A DNA stretch of 64,000 bases from Albugo candida (lineage: Eukaryota > Oomycota > Peronosporomycetes > Albuginales > Albuginaceae), in NCBI GenBank assembly GCA_905220665.1, contig CAJNAR010000155.1:248001-312000 (forward strand). Reading direction: 5' to 3'. A program made the translations under genes and the position numbers. Positions 44,554-57,620 of the stretch are shown here, in pieces. Below the pieces are notes generated by a model. The model saw only the letters and a program-made list of their open reading frames with translations, ran no database searches and was not told the origin of the DNA. The stretch's first letter is position 1. Every line of letters begins with the position of its first letter.

Positions 44554-47313
44554 TCAACATTCATTCTTGGAGTCTTTGATAATCTGCTGGAAAGACAATG
44601 GATGGAATTTGTGTCCGTCTGCTTTATAAAACTTGTTCTGAAACTCCACCCAATGCAGACGCAATGCATGCAGAAAGCATTCCAGCACGTCCATCGACAG
44701 GATAACGCCAAAAGTGACGACAGCGAATACAGCAAAGCCGATAAAAATCGCGATGAATGAGTCGCTGTTTATTGCTGATAGCATCGCTTTTTCCCAAAAC
44801 ACCGTCGCAAGCTCTACACAAAACGTAAACATAGATTTAAAACTCATCATACCGACGACACCTTTACTTCGTACCAGAATGTGCGAGACTTAGCGCCCAT
44901 AACCGCAAATAAGACGCAGTGTTGGAGACCATCCCAAGAACAAATTCAATGGTTTCAATCGCCTGATGAATAAACATCTCGCCAAAGTCTTCATGGCTGT
45001 CGCCATCGGTTCCATGTCCCCCGCGATTTGAATGGCCGTGTGAATTAGAGAGCATCAATTCAGTCTCATCGTCCATATTATCCATTACGTGATCTGATTT
45101 TTTGGAGCGATGTTGGAGTTTGAAAACCAGTGGCTTGAAGAAAAGCATCACAGGGACCGATCCCAATGCAAAAAGGAGCAAAGTTTGCTGTGTTTTAAGC
45201 TGGCCTTCATACATTGGATCGACGACTTTGGTCGGATTTAAAACGATGTTGATCAAAGTGTTGACAAGAGAAGGAGGTCGACAGCCAGTATGTTCCCCTT
45301 CGAAATCAAATGGGCAGACTTCGTACGACATTCGTTCCAACCAATTGATACTCCACTTCATCACAACCAAAACAATCATGTAAAAGAACAATGAAGTAGC
45401 AAACACCAACTGAGGAAGAAACTCGAAAAAGAAACCGGAATAGTCGCGGAAATAAACGGCATTCCATCCACGCAAGCAGATTCCGAACAACATTTGTAAA
45501 ATACCGAGGATCACTGAGAGTTTCATTTTGAAGGAATTGAAGAATAACAATTCATTCTCCGAAGTTTTCCAAATTGGATCCAGGCCAAAGGAGTACACAT
45601 TCGAACCAGTCGTCACGTCAGTTGCATTGACGTAAGATTCGTGACCGTGGATGTGATACATCGCTTGACATTTCGTGGTACTATGTTCGTCCTCGATGCA
45701 ATCCGGGTAAGAAAACTTGGATCCAAACAAATTGAGTGACAGAGAAAAGAAATCGTTATAAATAAAGCCCGCATATATGGCAAAAGCACCCATCATCGTG
45801 ATCATATAACGCCCACCATATATGGACCGTGCCATTTCCCCCATGTCACCTTTTTCCATCCTTTTCTCGGTCAGGATCATGTAAATTCCAAACAAAAGGA
45901 CACAAAAACCGTGACCTATATCGCCGTACATGACACCAAAGAGAAATGGGAAGGTGACGGCAGTAAAAAGGGCGGGATTTATTTCGCGATACCGTGGACA
46001 ACCGTACGTGTCCACAAATGCCTGGAACGCTTCCGTGAACTTATTTGTCTCAAAATAAGTTGGTGCTTCAGGCCATGGCATTGGTAATTTGTCGACCAAA
46101 GAAGGCATCGACTTGTCGTCCGCGTCATGTGCCAATGTCACTTCGCGGCGTACGCTATCTAGTGCGGCTTTAATCACCCAGCCTTCCGCTCTCAGCAAAC
46201 CACCCACTTCAGGCCGAAACATATTAAGAGTGTGGTATGTTGCTTTCTCCTGAAGAACGGCCCAAATCCATGGCTCCAAATTTTCCGCCAAGTCACGACA
46301 AAGCGTGACACAACTCTCTCTATTACGTCGAAGAATATGACTGCTTTGATTCAGTTCGGCGTTATTGTTTTGGATAAGATTGGCAATTGCAGTGCGATCT
46401 TCCATAGATGGTAAAGTATAAAGTCGAGCGTGAAAAGCGTCACATATTTTGCGTAGCTTTGTTTCGATGAAAGCCGACTGAAAGAAAATAACAAACGCGT
46501 GTTTTTCCACAGGTATTCCGGAGTTTGGATCCACAATCAATTCCTCAATGGGTGAAAATCGTGAAAAGCAGTTGCCTCGTGTGCTTCGAAATACCATTCG
46601 CTCAAATTTGAGGCGTTCATCAGCAGGAACTACCCCAGTGATATTCCGGAATCGAAGAGAAGTCTCATCGTTTTCTGGATTGCCTTGCAGTATATCCGAT
46701 TGCGTGTACGAAACCCCGGTAGCTGAGAATGATAGATTCGAGCTCAGCGTCCGACCAGAGCGTGAAGAAGTACGTGAGCCTCGACGAGTAACATCCGGAA
46801 CTATGAGAAATGAATTAGATCGCTACAGAGACAGCTACAACAATTCATACTCTCAATTTCGAAAAATTCACCAGCTCTTGAAATGATTTCTTGCAACTCC
46901 TTCCGCTCATTGTACTCTCGGGTCAGCTTCTCGTGCATAGAGTTGAGCTGCACCAGCTCCTGCTCTTTATCTTCCAAAATTCGCTCTAAAGTATCAAGAG
47001 CTCTTTTGGCGATGTCTTGTGAGCCATAACGATATTCTGTCGCTCCACGTAGAAAATGGTCAATCGAGCCAACACTTTTCGTCTGTATGGAGAATTTCGC
47101 TAATTCGGCCTCAAAATAGCGTAATTTTCTCTCCATCTCATCGCATCGTTTGACATTACTGACATAGCGACGCTGGAAAGGCGTCAATTCGGGATTTAAA
47201 TCTGAAAATTCCATCACTCCCAACGCGCCCAATTTCTGTACGCAATCATGCGCGGCGTCTTCATTCACAATGAGTGATATGTATTCCATCTCTTCCGATC
47301 GAAACCATCTCAT
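44554..47313 (-). CDS. V-type proton ATPase subunit a
   Basis: Three exons (47313-46851, 46800-44875, 44813-44554) give 882 residues. The N-terminal cytosolic half has the EMEYISLIV and [11 protein letters not shown] starts typical of the family. The membrane half has about eight hydrophobic segments, with [43 protein letters not shown] spacing ([20 protein letters not shown]) and [16 protein letters not shown] containing the arginine needed for proton transport, split by an intron at the C-terminal end. Subunit a forms the proton half-channels of Vo. A Ser-rich insert near residues 155-200 is unusual. Which endomembrane it serves cannot be read from sequence. Confidence 0.94.
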
Positions 47314-48848
47314 TTCGGCTCAAGTAACGCCTTAGTAATTTGTCGAATGTTTCACGATATCCAAAGTCGTCGAGCGGTTTTCTCTAGCTTCACCTTCTAT
47401 TTCAGTCGGCCAATGTAATGTGATCGTTTTTAGCCAATCCACATGCATACATGCAAAGATTGAATTTGCAGCTTTTTGGTACGAGCGAAAATAGTGTGCG
47501 TTTGTACAGAATTGATGATACGAAATACTATATGGTGGAATTTGCTAATATTAGGAGCATTTCATCAAGCTTGACGAGCAGAATGGATTTAGAGGAGCAG
47601 ATGATTTCTGTAATAAAAAGTCATCTGGGCAAGTATGATTAAGGAGTACACAGTGAGAATTATTCGTAAGGATTTAAGTGAAGCTGCTTCAAAGCTCCAA
47701 TAGTTTCCAACTCGCCAGCATGTCCATTTACCAGAGCGTGATGGCACTCTTTGAGTGTGCTCAATTTGGCCGTGAAATATCACACTGTCGACTGAAGTGG
47801 AAGCAACACAAAGTACGAACCAAACATGCGTTTATCTCGTGGGCTAACGCTGCAAAGAAAACTAGAAAACTGCGTGGTCAACACCATTGTGCTTTCAAGA
47901 TGAGAAGTAGCCCAGTCGGTTGCAAGAGACGGTCATGTGAGTGCCTAGGACGAATGCAAGCCAAGCGAATCGATGTCCAAGGTTGGAGAAAAGTTATCAA
48001 ATGTGTTGATAAATATAACTTGGATCTAACCCATATTGTGTGAAATATGAACAGCCCTCATCTCACAACAATAAAGAATGGGGACCGTTCTGCTCCAAAA
48101 ATCAGTAAAGACAAAGCATGTATATGCAGGTAGTGACGAAGGTGTGCCAGTCAGACCACAAATAAGACGAGTGAGGATCTTTGATTACGTGTGTGTGCAA
48201 AGAAACCAAAGACGCTCGAATGGAGAAAGTCTTTTGGCTTTTCTTAGATCATTGTTGCAAATTGCGAATGGCACAGGAATGACTACTACGTCTGTGGATA
48301 CCGACTGACTCGACAATTCGAGTGTTGCAATCTCTAACAAGAATTAAGTCAAGTGTGATATATTCTGAATATGATTGTGATAATGAAGGAATTCTTTTCA
48401 AATTTAAAGTCAAAGTACACTATATTTGTGTTGGAAAGTTGTGTTGAACAAGAGCTTCTATGGGGTCCAGTATCCAAAAAGAATTCCAAATATTCTCTAT
48501 GAAAACTATCAAAGAGCAATTCTATTCTCCAAAAACAGAGAATTGTAGGCTTGGGTAGCAAAACTAGCTTGGATCATCACACAACGGGTCAAATTGAGAA
48601 AGATCTATTTGATGAAGCAATTGCCCGCTACAGATCTGCAAATATCAATTCGACTGATTCTGTGTTGTTATTATATTGCCGTCAACTCCGCACTGACGTC
48701 TCGTAGCGTTAGACTGACACGTAAACAGTCAAGTGCTATCATACAAAGAAGACGTTCATATAGCTTTCCTATTGTGCGCCATTTAGTAGCCTTCTCTTAC
48801 GGTGTTAACAACACCAAAAAATCGACTCATTGAGCCAAATAACACTTT
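47314..48848. other. 1.5 kb without an assignable gene; short + strand frames
   Basis: Three + strand frames follow one another: 47451-47642 (64 codons), 47678-48043 (basic, Cys-bearing) and 48078-48308. They lie in different frames, have no domain, and do not splice into a recognisable protein. A decayed gene or chance are both possible. No RNA gene was seen. It includes the upstream region of V-ATPase subunit a (minus) and the downstream region of the Hook-like gene. Confidence 0.3.
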
Positions 48849-51800
48849 TTATTGCTGCGTGCATTCCGAAGGTTTCGTAGCGGTATTAGAAACCGATTCA
48901 ATCCATTCCTTATTTTGTGCAAACAGCGTTTTCTTCTTTTTTGTACAATTCGTACTCACAATGCCTTTCAATTCCCTCGCCTTCTCGTCCTGTTCCATAA
49001 GCTTTCTTTTCCCGAGTGCTGATGGGACTGTATCAGAACCACATTGAAGAGCGCTGACTTCCCATCTCTGTTGATTTCGTTCATTTTCCAGTAAAGCACG
49101 ATTCAATCGCTCGTTCACTTGCTGGATTTCTTGACATAAAACCTTGTTTTTCTCCATCAGTTGATGCTGAGTTTGCAATAAAGTCGCGTTAAACAACAAG
49201 ATTTCTCTTCTTTTGGAGCCTTCCGTCTTCCGCACAGTCTCAAGGCGTTCGAGTAGTTGACTATAATCGAGCTTTGCTCCATTCGCTTCCTTCTCATTGA
49301 CAGAGCTCTCGCTGTCAGCTGATGGAAGAGAAGCTTTTCCAATCTCTGATCCGTTGAGCGCTTCTTCTTGTGCTCTTTTTAATTCAGCACTTAGTAATTT
49401 CACTTGCATGGAGAGGTCTGCCGTGATGGAAACCTTCTCATCGTCGATATGTCGCTTCTGATCAGATGCTCCAGTAAAGTGAGATCGTTCCCGCTCCAAT
49501 CGAATGAGTTTCGATTCGAGTGTCGTCACCGTATGCTCACTTGCGTCGAATTGGGTTTGTAGGCGTTGTATTTGGTGAGTCAAATTCTCCTTCTCCTTGG
49601 CGATTGATCTTGCCGAAACTTTCAGCAACTTGAGCTTCTCTTCAAGATTCAGATATTGTTTTCGACCATTCTCAATCGCCAACTGGTGCATTCTTCTATC
49701 ATCACGTAACAGTACCAAGTCATAAGCCAATGTCTCAGCGTCTTCGGTGGCCATTTGTAAACATTCGCGTGTCGTTTGATTGAGAATCTCGAGGCTTTGT
49801 TGTTTGTATCGAATTTGATCATTGAGAAGCAGCTGCTCACACAATTTCTCACTCGCGTCATTTTTTTCCTGTTGCAGGTTGCGTATACGCCGAGACAGAT
49901 CGTGCATTTTCCCTTTGACGTCAGCTAAGGAGCTCAATTGATTCTTCAGCAATGCGACAATTCTCTCTTCTTGAGCTTCAATTCTGGCATGACATTGCTC
50001 CATCGATGTTTCTTCCATTCTGGTCAATTTGATAGAGAAGACTCTGCTCATCGTTTCGAATTCGACCAGTAGCTTCCCCTCACGTACTTGCATGCTTTCC
50101 CGTAGGACGCGATATCGTCGTCTCCAGTCTCGAATCTCTCGATCCGACACTTGAAGCTGATTTTGCTGCTGTTCTTGCCTCCAGGCCAAAAGTGATCTTA
50201 AATCTTCTATCGACATCATGAGAATATTTCGATTGACGTTCATTGTAAATGCCATCTCATCGATTCGCTCTGACGAAAACATCAAAAGAATTTGTTGTTT
50301 GCACACGTGATTCTCCAGATCATTGACGAGCATCTCCGATTTATCGACAGACTGATTCGCTATTTGAAGTTTGACGGATCGATCTCTAGCTTTATCAATG
50401 AGATTCGCATTCTCCATTTCCAAGCGATGAATGCAGACTTTCTGGTCATGAGCACACTTTGATAGCGATTCGTGAGAGAGTTGAAGCATTTTGTGTCTTT
50501 GAGATAGCTGTTGATGTCTGCATTTCAACGTATTGAGTTCTTCCAACTGCATATCAATCCGATTCGAAAGTGTCCATTGCATTTGTGAGTATGCGCATTT
50601 GGATTCTTCAAAGCTTTTGCTGATGAAATGACAAGCTTGGCTTCTTTTTTCGAGTTCCATCAGCATTTCTTCGATTTTCGCCTCGCAGTTCACTAATTCT
50701 TCTCGTTGAAATGTATTTTCGGCCTGTGCATTTCTGATTTCCACGGAAAGTTCCTCGCACCGATAACGCTGTTGTAGCAACTCTTCATTCTGCATGGCAC
50801 ATGTCATTTTCCATCCAGCCAGTTGCTGTTCACATATAAATTTCGCAGCAGAGGTTACAGCAAACTCGTCTTTCGATTGATGATACTTTTGCTCGAATAA
50901 AGCCTTCAATCGATTTGTGTCGTCGAGCTGATCCAAGAGCTTCTCGAGATTTTCTGAGGACTCATTTTTGACTCTTTTTCCAAGTTCTTGATTCTCATGC
51001 TCAAGTCTTGCAATCTTTTCCGATATCTCCGGATTGTATTCGGACATGAGCATATCCACTGCTGCTGATTCCTGTTCATAAACATTGACTGCTTCATTAG
51101 CCATTGTCGTACTTTGATTCAGCATGCTTTGTGCTTCTTTCAATGAATTTCGCAGAGTCTCGTTTTCTGTTAAAAGATAATCTGCCTCTGCCGACTTCAT
51201 ACTCAATTGTACTTTTAACTCGGACACTCGAACGTTCTACATAACCAAATAACGTCGTACAAACACGGTCCTCAATCAGCAAATGTCACGTACTGCCGTT
51301 GTTGTTGCATTTTTGGCTTCCGAAAGCCTCCGCTGAAGAGATTTGGCTTTCTCCATCTCTGTCTCAAGTTCCATAACTCGATTTCTGAGTGATTCGTTGC
51401 TGGATTCGAGAAGCTACGATACAGAGAAATGTAAGGTAGAGTCCAAAAAAACTATTGCTTCGTACGTGCATCTTTTCTTTTCCATGGTTTAGTTCTTCAA
51501 TCTTGGCCTTAAATTTGATAATAGTGATTTCTGCCTTTCCAGTTCGCTCTGCTGCTGGTCGTAGAAGATCTACCTCATCTTGCAATGAGCTGATCTGCTG
51601 CATCAAGTTACATTGCTCCCGGCTCTTCAGTTGCACTTCGGTCAATTCATTTCGTAATGTTGTGATTTGATCTTCATAAAGGGACCTTATTTGCCTCTCT
51701 TTCTTCAGTAGTCGAACATCTGAGTCTAACTTCATCTCATCCATTGCTTCTTGGAGCTTATCGTGAGCAATACGCCAGGTCTTTTCTTCTCTGCGTGATT

Positions 51801-52633
51801 TCTCAATCGATACGCCCAAGTAAACATTCTCTTCTTTAAGCAGTTGATTTTCCCTTTTAAGACGCGCCAGCACTTCTTTTGATGAGAATTCGGTCTCAAG
51901 GGCTTTAATTGTAATGTCATCATAGTCATGTGGTTGATCCTTATCGCAAGTTCCGACTCGAATCACGTCTTCATCGTGCGATTCGCCAGTTTCTGCTGTC
52001 CGTGCATTGGAATCCTGAAGATTGCGGTCAATGATTGTCATAAGATTGACTTGTAAGTTATTCTCCAGGCTCAAAATATCTCGTATATAGCCTTCTCGCA
52101 TTCTACTCTGAACTAAAGCTCCCAATAGAAGCTCCAGCACCTTGATGAAGTTTGCATCACAATTGATGATCTGTGGAATTCCATGTTCGGGTAATGCATC
52201 TAGTTGAATGGGCCATTTGAGTCTCTGAGGTAGAGATCGAAATTCGAGCAACAATGGACGCTATACAGGTTGAAAGATCTTTAAAGACTGACTGGAAGTG
52301 ACAAGACTTTGTGTAACCTCATAGAATGTCGTAAAAATGCTCCAAACCGCTTCCCAGTCGTCTTGAATTGTGGATTTATCAAATTCTGGAAACCTGTATC
52401 ATGTATACATATGGAATTAGAGCGGTTATACACGTATAAAGGGTGCCAACTTACGCAGTTGAAAGTAAATTACGGGCGATGGACGCGATGGGCACACATG
52501 AAAACGGTATTGCAATATCGGCTTTCTCTTCATGGTTGTGCGCGATGCCATTGTCTTCGATGAATCTGAGGATGTATGAGTGTATCCACGCAAACAAGCT
52601 ATACGCTTCCACGACATTGACTTTGGTAGTCAT
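48849..52633 (-). CDS. Hook-like coiled-coil motor adaptor
   Basis: Five exons (52633-52455, 52393-52318, 52260-51466, 51413-51294, 51236-48849) give 1185 residues. The first 150 residues resemble the globular Hook domain: an N-terminal helical stretch (SLFAWIHSYILRFIED), then FIKVLELLLGALVQSRMREGY leading to IRDILSLENNLQVNLMTII, a pattern close to the Hook NLxxI(M)TLEE helix region. Almost all the rest is predicted coiled coil (long E/Q/K/L heptads; for example SLQDEVDLLRPAAERTGKAE). Hook proteins link cargo to dynein-dynactin on microtubules. The length exceeds animal Hook (about 720), so another coiled-coil protein with a Hook-type N-terminus is possible. It is the longest coil in the window. 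Confidence 0.7.
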
Positions 52634-52754
52634 AATCGTAAGCTGGTTGGTTGACTCGAAAGCGGGCTACGCTCTGAGTGGTTAAATTCCATAAAAAGTT
52701 TGGTCAGAATCAGATCACTCGCACGATGTATATTATACGCAAACTACAATCGTA

Positions 52755-54468
52755 TCATACAATCGCTAATATGCGATCTTTCTCATCTATACTTTCATCA
52801 CCTGAGAGCATATCCGTATCTTTGTCATTTTGATACTTCTCAAGATGTTGTTTCGCATTGTAGGTATCTTCAGTTCCCGTAATTCGTTCCAGACAGTTTT
52901 GTATCAGTCCGCGATCAAATTGGTTCTGATACCGGCCCGTATCCTTCGCAATCAAGTACGAGTACCGATTTCTATTGAGAAACTCGTTGGTGGTCAAATT
53001 TTTGGACGTGAGGAACAATTGGAAAGCGAGCAATTGTGCGGTAAGCAAACCCGTCGTTCCGTACACAAGCTGTACGAGAAGGATCCAATAGTGAAATCCA
53101 TAGTAAGTCCGATATAAATACAGCAGGTATTCAAGTTGAAGTATACCAGAAGTCAACCCAAAAAGAAACAGTAAAAAGTATAGATAGTTGCCTTTGCCGA
53201 CACAATTGTCTACGAAAGGACAACTTCAACATAGTTAGAATCAGATCACATGCATTCTGATCTGATAACACGTACTGATGATCGAATAGCGCGACACAAG
53301 TTCGGCAGAATCGGCAATGCTTGGATCGGAGTGGTCGCTGGATTCGACAAGTATGGCATAACGGTCGTTGTAGATCCGTTGATGGAGAATACGCTTGATC
53401 GCTTGCGATAATGAATTCAGTGACATGATCGTATTCTTTCTGATGCTCTAAATGAGATTTTAAGCTACCCGCACCAGCTTGCTTGGTTTTGTAAAAGTAA
53501 TACCACGTCATAATCGCAACAATGTAATGTTCCAGAAAACGAATACGCCATTCTGGAAGTGCCGGGCAAAGCACGCAGACAGCGATTCCGAACGTTATTA
53601 CAGCATTCGCCAAGACATAATAATAAGGTAGACGACTTGATTGATACCATGTCCAAATATTCCATCGCTGCTGATACTGTTTACTGGCTAGAAACGAACA
53701 GACCCCATGATGATGCTTTATTCTTGCCAAGTCATAAGGCGTTCGCCCTTTATTATCTTTGGAGGTGAAATCAGACTCTAGCGTGTCAACCAAGTACTCT
53801 ACTGTCTCCGATTGACCACGCATTGCGGCAAGATGAAGAGGTGTTTGTCCGTAGCAATCAGCTTCATCGGTGGATAGTCCAAGGTGTTGAAATACAGAGA
53901 CAATCCCAGTTGCTCCTTTGTAAGCGGCCCAATGTATAGCGCTGTCTCGATCTCTATCGACACAGGTAATATCCCCTCCATTTTTAACACAATACATAAC
54001 CAATAAAGCGTGTCCATTTTGAGCAGCAATTAGTAATGGTGTTCGTGACTTTTCTTCATCGACTGTGTTAATATCAACTCCAAGCCTAACAAGCGTTTTC
54101 AATGAGATTAGATTCCCAGTACTACAAGCCCAGTGTATCGGATGCAATTTCACAGAGTCTTGGCTAGGAAGATCTAATGCACAATTGATGGAATCCAAAT
54201 ACTCAAGGAAATCGCAACTCTGTGAGCATTGTGCAACCCAGTGAGCTATTGTGTGTCCCATTGAGTCACGTTCGTTTATCAGATGCTGCCCATGTTCATT
54301 AGCGAGTGCTTTGAATTTTTCAAATTCATCCTCTTTCGCTGCTAGAAAAAGTTTCTCCAATGGACTTGCATCCTTTTCTGTATGTCCACCCTCGTCGTAC
54401 ACGCACTTTTGACACTCGTGACGCGTGGAAGACTCATGCGCAACAACGTCATTGCGAACTGAATGCAT
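52755..54468 (-). CDS. Ankyrin-repeat DHHC palmitoyltransferase
   Basis: Two exons (54468-53276 and 53223-52755) give 553 residues. Residues 40-260 contain ankyrin repeats (for example HPIHWACSTGNLISLKTLVR, TPLLIAAQNGHALLVMY, SAIHWAAYKGATG, TPLHLAAMRGQSE). Two membrane segments follow, then the cysteine-rich domain CHTCRIQRPLRSKHCRFC ending in CVALFDHHCPFVDNCVG, in which the DHHC motif is created by splicing (the last base of H is across the intron). More transmembrane helices follow. This is the HIP14/ZDHHC13-17 or yeast Akr1 layout. The enzyme transfers palmitate to protein cysteines at the Golgi or plasma membrane. DHHC is intact, so catalysis is likely. Confidence 0.9.
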
Positions 54469-54667
54469 ACTGTCTTGTAACCGGTATATTCGCTGATATA
54501 TCAGGAAAATGCGGCTACATCATGAATTGAAACAGTAAATGGGGTCTCAATTTGCAATGAGAGCGCTTGACGGCGGTTACGACTGCTCCATAAAGATTTT
54601 CGTATTTGTTTGTAGTTGAATGATGCACCATTTTTATATTAATATGTGTCATTATCATATTTGACAC

Positions 54668-55576
54668 ATGTTTGACATCAATTTGACAATGACGTGGCTA
54701 CTTGAAGTATATCGACGAACTTGCATCAGTTTGCGTTTCTTTTGCGCAACTTTGTACGACACCAAAAGAGGATCGCTTTGTCTATCTTTAATTGAGTATA
54801 GCATCAAGATGGCGCATTCTAATTGCAAGATGCAGCTATGCGATTGTTGCTGCGTACTACCAAACTTGGAATCGAGCATCATTTCGCTGGCTCGTGGAAA
54901 ACATCACCAAATGCCTAAATTACAATATTATGCAAACGAGCATCATGGACGAAATGCATTGTTCTGCTTGGGCACTCTGATGTATGGACAAAAGTTTCTT
55001 TCTACTATTATATTATCGGAAATGGGGATTCTATCTGTCCAAACACCATTTGTCAGAAGAACGACAGGAAACGCTTTGATAAAAACATCAAAACGATTGC
55101 TGACCAAGGTCTACGAGCATCACGATTCAAGTGTGCCTAAAAAGAATCGACTGCCGACAAATTTACGCGAGAACGACATCATGACGATCAGCAATTTCAA
55201 TGTAGTAAACACGAGTAGTCTGCTTCCAACTCGTAGTGATGCAACACAATGCGTGAATGAGACTGACGCATTATTGTATACGCTGAAGGCGAATGATATT
55301 GTCGAAGTTCAGTTCAATGCGAGCTGGTACCCCGGAATGATTATGGAATGCAATTTGGACGATTCCTATTCAGTGATGTGGTGGATGGATGATAACTCTC
55401 AGCGTTTCAGTAGGCAGCTATTGAACAAGCAGCTGCGCATTCCGCTTTTCACGCTGCAAAACTCTCGGACATCTAATACTTATATCCATCATTTGTGGCA
55501 ACTCGCATCAGATCTAGCAGGATATCTGTTTCAAAAACAATCCATCATTGTAAATAATAGATCACTGAGAGCTTAA
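54668..55576 (+). CDS. Unknown protein with a Tudor-like patch
   Basis: A 302-codon frame that I do not recognise. About residues 209-255 contain a Tudor/Agenet-like barrel pattern: DIVEVQFNASWYPGMIMECN followed by YSVMWWMDDNSQRFS. Such barrels often bind methylated peptides. The N-terminal half is Cys-rich and looks less protein-like; an alternative frame with a 62-codon stretch overlaps it at 54792-54980, so the gene may start later or be spliced. The C-terminus has no further feature. The frame is in the same direction as the following atlastin-like gene (86 bases to its start). Confidence 0.5.
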   Translation: MFDINLTMTWLLEVYRRTCISLRFFCATLYDTKRGSLCLSLIEYSIKMAHSNCKMQLCDCCCVLPNLESSIISLARGKHHQMPKLQYYANEHHGRNALFCLGTLMYGQKFLSTIILSEMGILSVQTPFVRRTTGNALIKTSKRLLTKVYEHHDSSVPKKNRLPTNLRENDIMTISNFNVVNTSSLLPTRSDATQCVNETDALLYTLKANDIVEVQFNASWYPGMIMECNLDDSYSVMWWMDDNSQRFSRQLLNKQLRIPLFTLQNSRTSNTYIHHLWQLASDLAGYLFQKQSIIVNNRSLRA

Positions 55577-55662
55577 TACGCAAATGACTACATATATTTA
55601 TAAATTACATAAAGAATCTGATTGTATCTCAAATAACGCAAACACGTGGCACACTTGAAACT

Positions 55663-57620
55663 ATGCGAATGGATCCAATGCAAACGAATCAGAGTTCCCA
55701 AGCCTCTCCACGCTCCCGTCAGGTACGTAAGACGACAGTATCATTATCTAGCGACGTATCTGATCGCATTCGGTATCTGGATTAGATCGTAAGCATCAAT
55801 GAAGACGGAACTCGATTCACACTGGATGAGAAAGCACTCGAGGAGATCTTTCATCAAGTTCCTGAAGATATGAAAGTCGCCATTTACTCCGTCGTGGGAG
55901 CCTTTCGTACGGGAAAATCATTTCTTTTGGATCTATTTCTTCGTTATTTACGATTCGGATCTGATGGACCAATTTTGAGTGATACTGTGAACACAAAATC
56001 CGACGAATGGAAGAAATGGATCTACTCGGGTGTAGATAGCATGAAAAGTGGAAAGAGTATGCTGGAAGGGAACTCCAATTTTGAGCTCACAAATGGCAGC
56101 AAAGGCTTCTCGTGGCGCGCTGGAAGGAAGAGGAACACAACAGGCATATGGATGTGGGAACAAGCTTTCATTCGAAAAACAGAATCCGGTGAAGATGTGG
56201 CAGTGTTTTTGGTGGATACTCAAGGAATGTTTGATTCCGAGACTTCACAAATGCTTACAGCCAGCATTTTCGGACTCAGTACGTTATTAAGTTCGTATCA
56301 AATTTATAATGTCGACAAGCGCGTGCAAGAAGACAATATGCAACATTTAGCGCTCTTTTCAGAATATGGACGGTACGCTCACCTCAACGTCTAACTCTTG
56401 ATATTCTCTATTAACCATGACAATAGCATGGCGCTGTTTGGCCACGATGAGACAAATCGAAACATACAAGCGCTTGACTCACGCTGTCTTTCAATTCGCA
56501 AAACACATTCAAATGTGTCCACAAACGAAGAGAATGCCGCCACACAACCTGAAGATATCAAGAAGAAAGGTTCCCGTCCATTTCAAAAATTAGATTTCCT
56601 AGTTCGAGATTGGCAAGATTTTTCACGCAAACAATCTTTGGCTGAAAAACGTAAAGATATGGTGCAATACACGAATGAAATCCTGTCAATCCGCACTCAA
56701 AAAGACCTTGCCAATACCAGAGAACAAATTTTCTCATGCTTTGAGACTGTGACCTGCTTTCTACTACCGCATCCTGGCCATGAAGTAACGGAACCCGAGT
56801 ACGACGGAAACGTGGAAGCAATTGATGATCGCTTTTTGGAGCTTGTGACCGTCTATTTGGACGATATATTCAGCCCTGCAAAACTTGCACCAAAATATGT
56901 CCATGGCGTCCCAGTTACATCCCGAGAATTACTCACATTTATCCGATATTACGCAGCATTATTTCGAGATTCGTCGATTTTTCCCGAAGCCAAAACATTA
57001 CTCGAGGCAACAGCAGAAGCCAATAATGTAAATAAACGAGAAAAAGCTATCCTTAAGTACAAGAAGGAAATGGAGTCGTTGGTCGGGCTTAAAAGCGGTT
57101 ATGTTCCGGTAGCGCAGTTGGAAAAGCACCATGCGGTGTGCTCGGATGGAGCTATGGCAGTTTTCGATCAGGGAGCGAATATGGGGCGACAAAGTCAAAT
57201 TCGAGCGCATCGATCCACATTGGCGGCTGAGCTCGCCAAAGAGTATGAGCGGTTCTCATCGGTAAATGCAGAAAGAGATCCATACAAGAATTTGGAGTTT
57301 TATCTGATACCGGGTGCGATCGCATTCGCACTATTGGCGTTTCGCGTTGGTCAGGATTTGTTTTGTTATGAGCATGTGGGCTATGATTTACCCCTATACG
57401 ATTGCAAGTACGTTGTCTGTTACCCATGTATTCGATTGCGTTACACACTTCCTGATGTAGACACGTTAGCAAAACGCTTACGCATTTGTATTGGGCGATA
57501 TTCATTTTCATGTTGTTAATCACATTTTCAACCGGTCAAGTCATGTTTGCACGTATCAAAACAATTTTATCCCTGATCAAGACGGCTTCTCAAGCGGAAG
57601 GTAAAGCCAAATCAGATTAG
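55663..57620 (+). CDS. Atlastin-like ER membrane-fusion GTPase
   Basis: Four exons (55663-55722, 55786-56372, 56427-57407, 57461-57620) give 595 residues. GBP-type GTPase: P-loop GAFRTGKSFLLD (about residues 58-69), G3 VDTQGMFD, and the RD motif FLVRDW. A helical middle region follows, then two closely spaced C-terminal hydrophobic segments (IPGAIAFALLAF and WAIFIFMLLITF) and a short amphipathic tail rich in Lys/Ser. This is the atlastin layout; atlastins fuse ER tubules. The first intron splits the N-terminal leader after residue 20, and the third joins K at the start of the loop between the membrane segments. It is not a plain GBP, because GBPs lack the hairpin. Confidence 0.88.
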
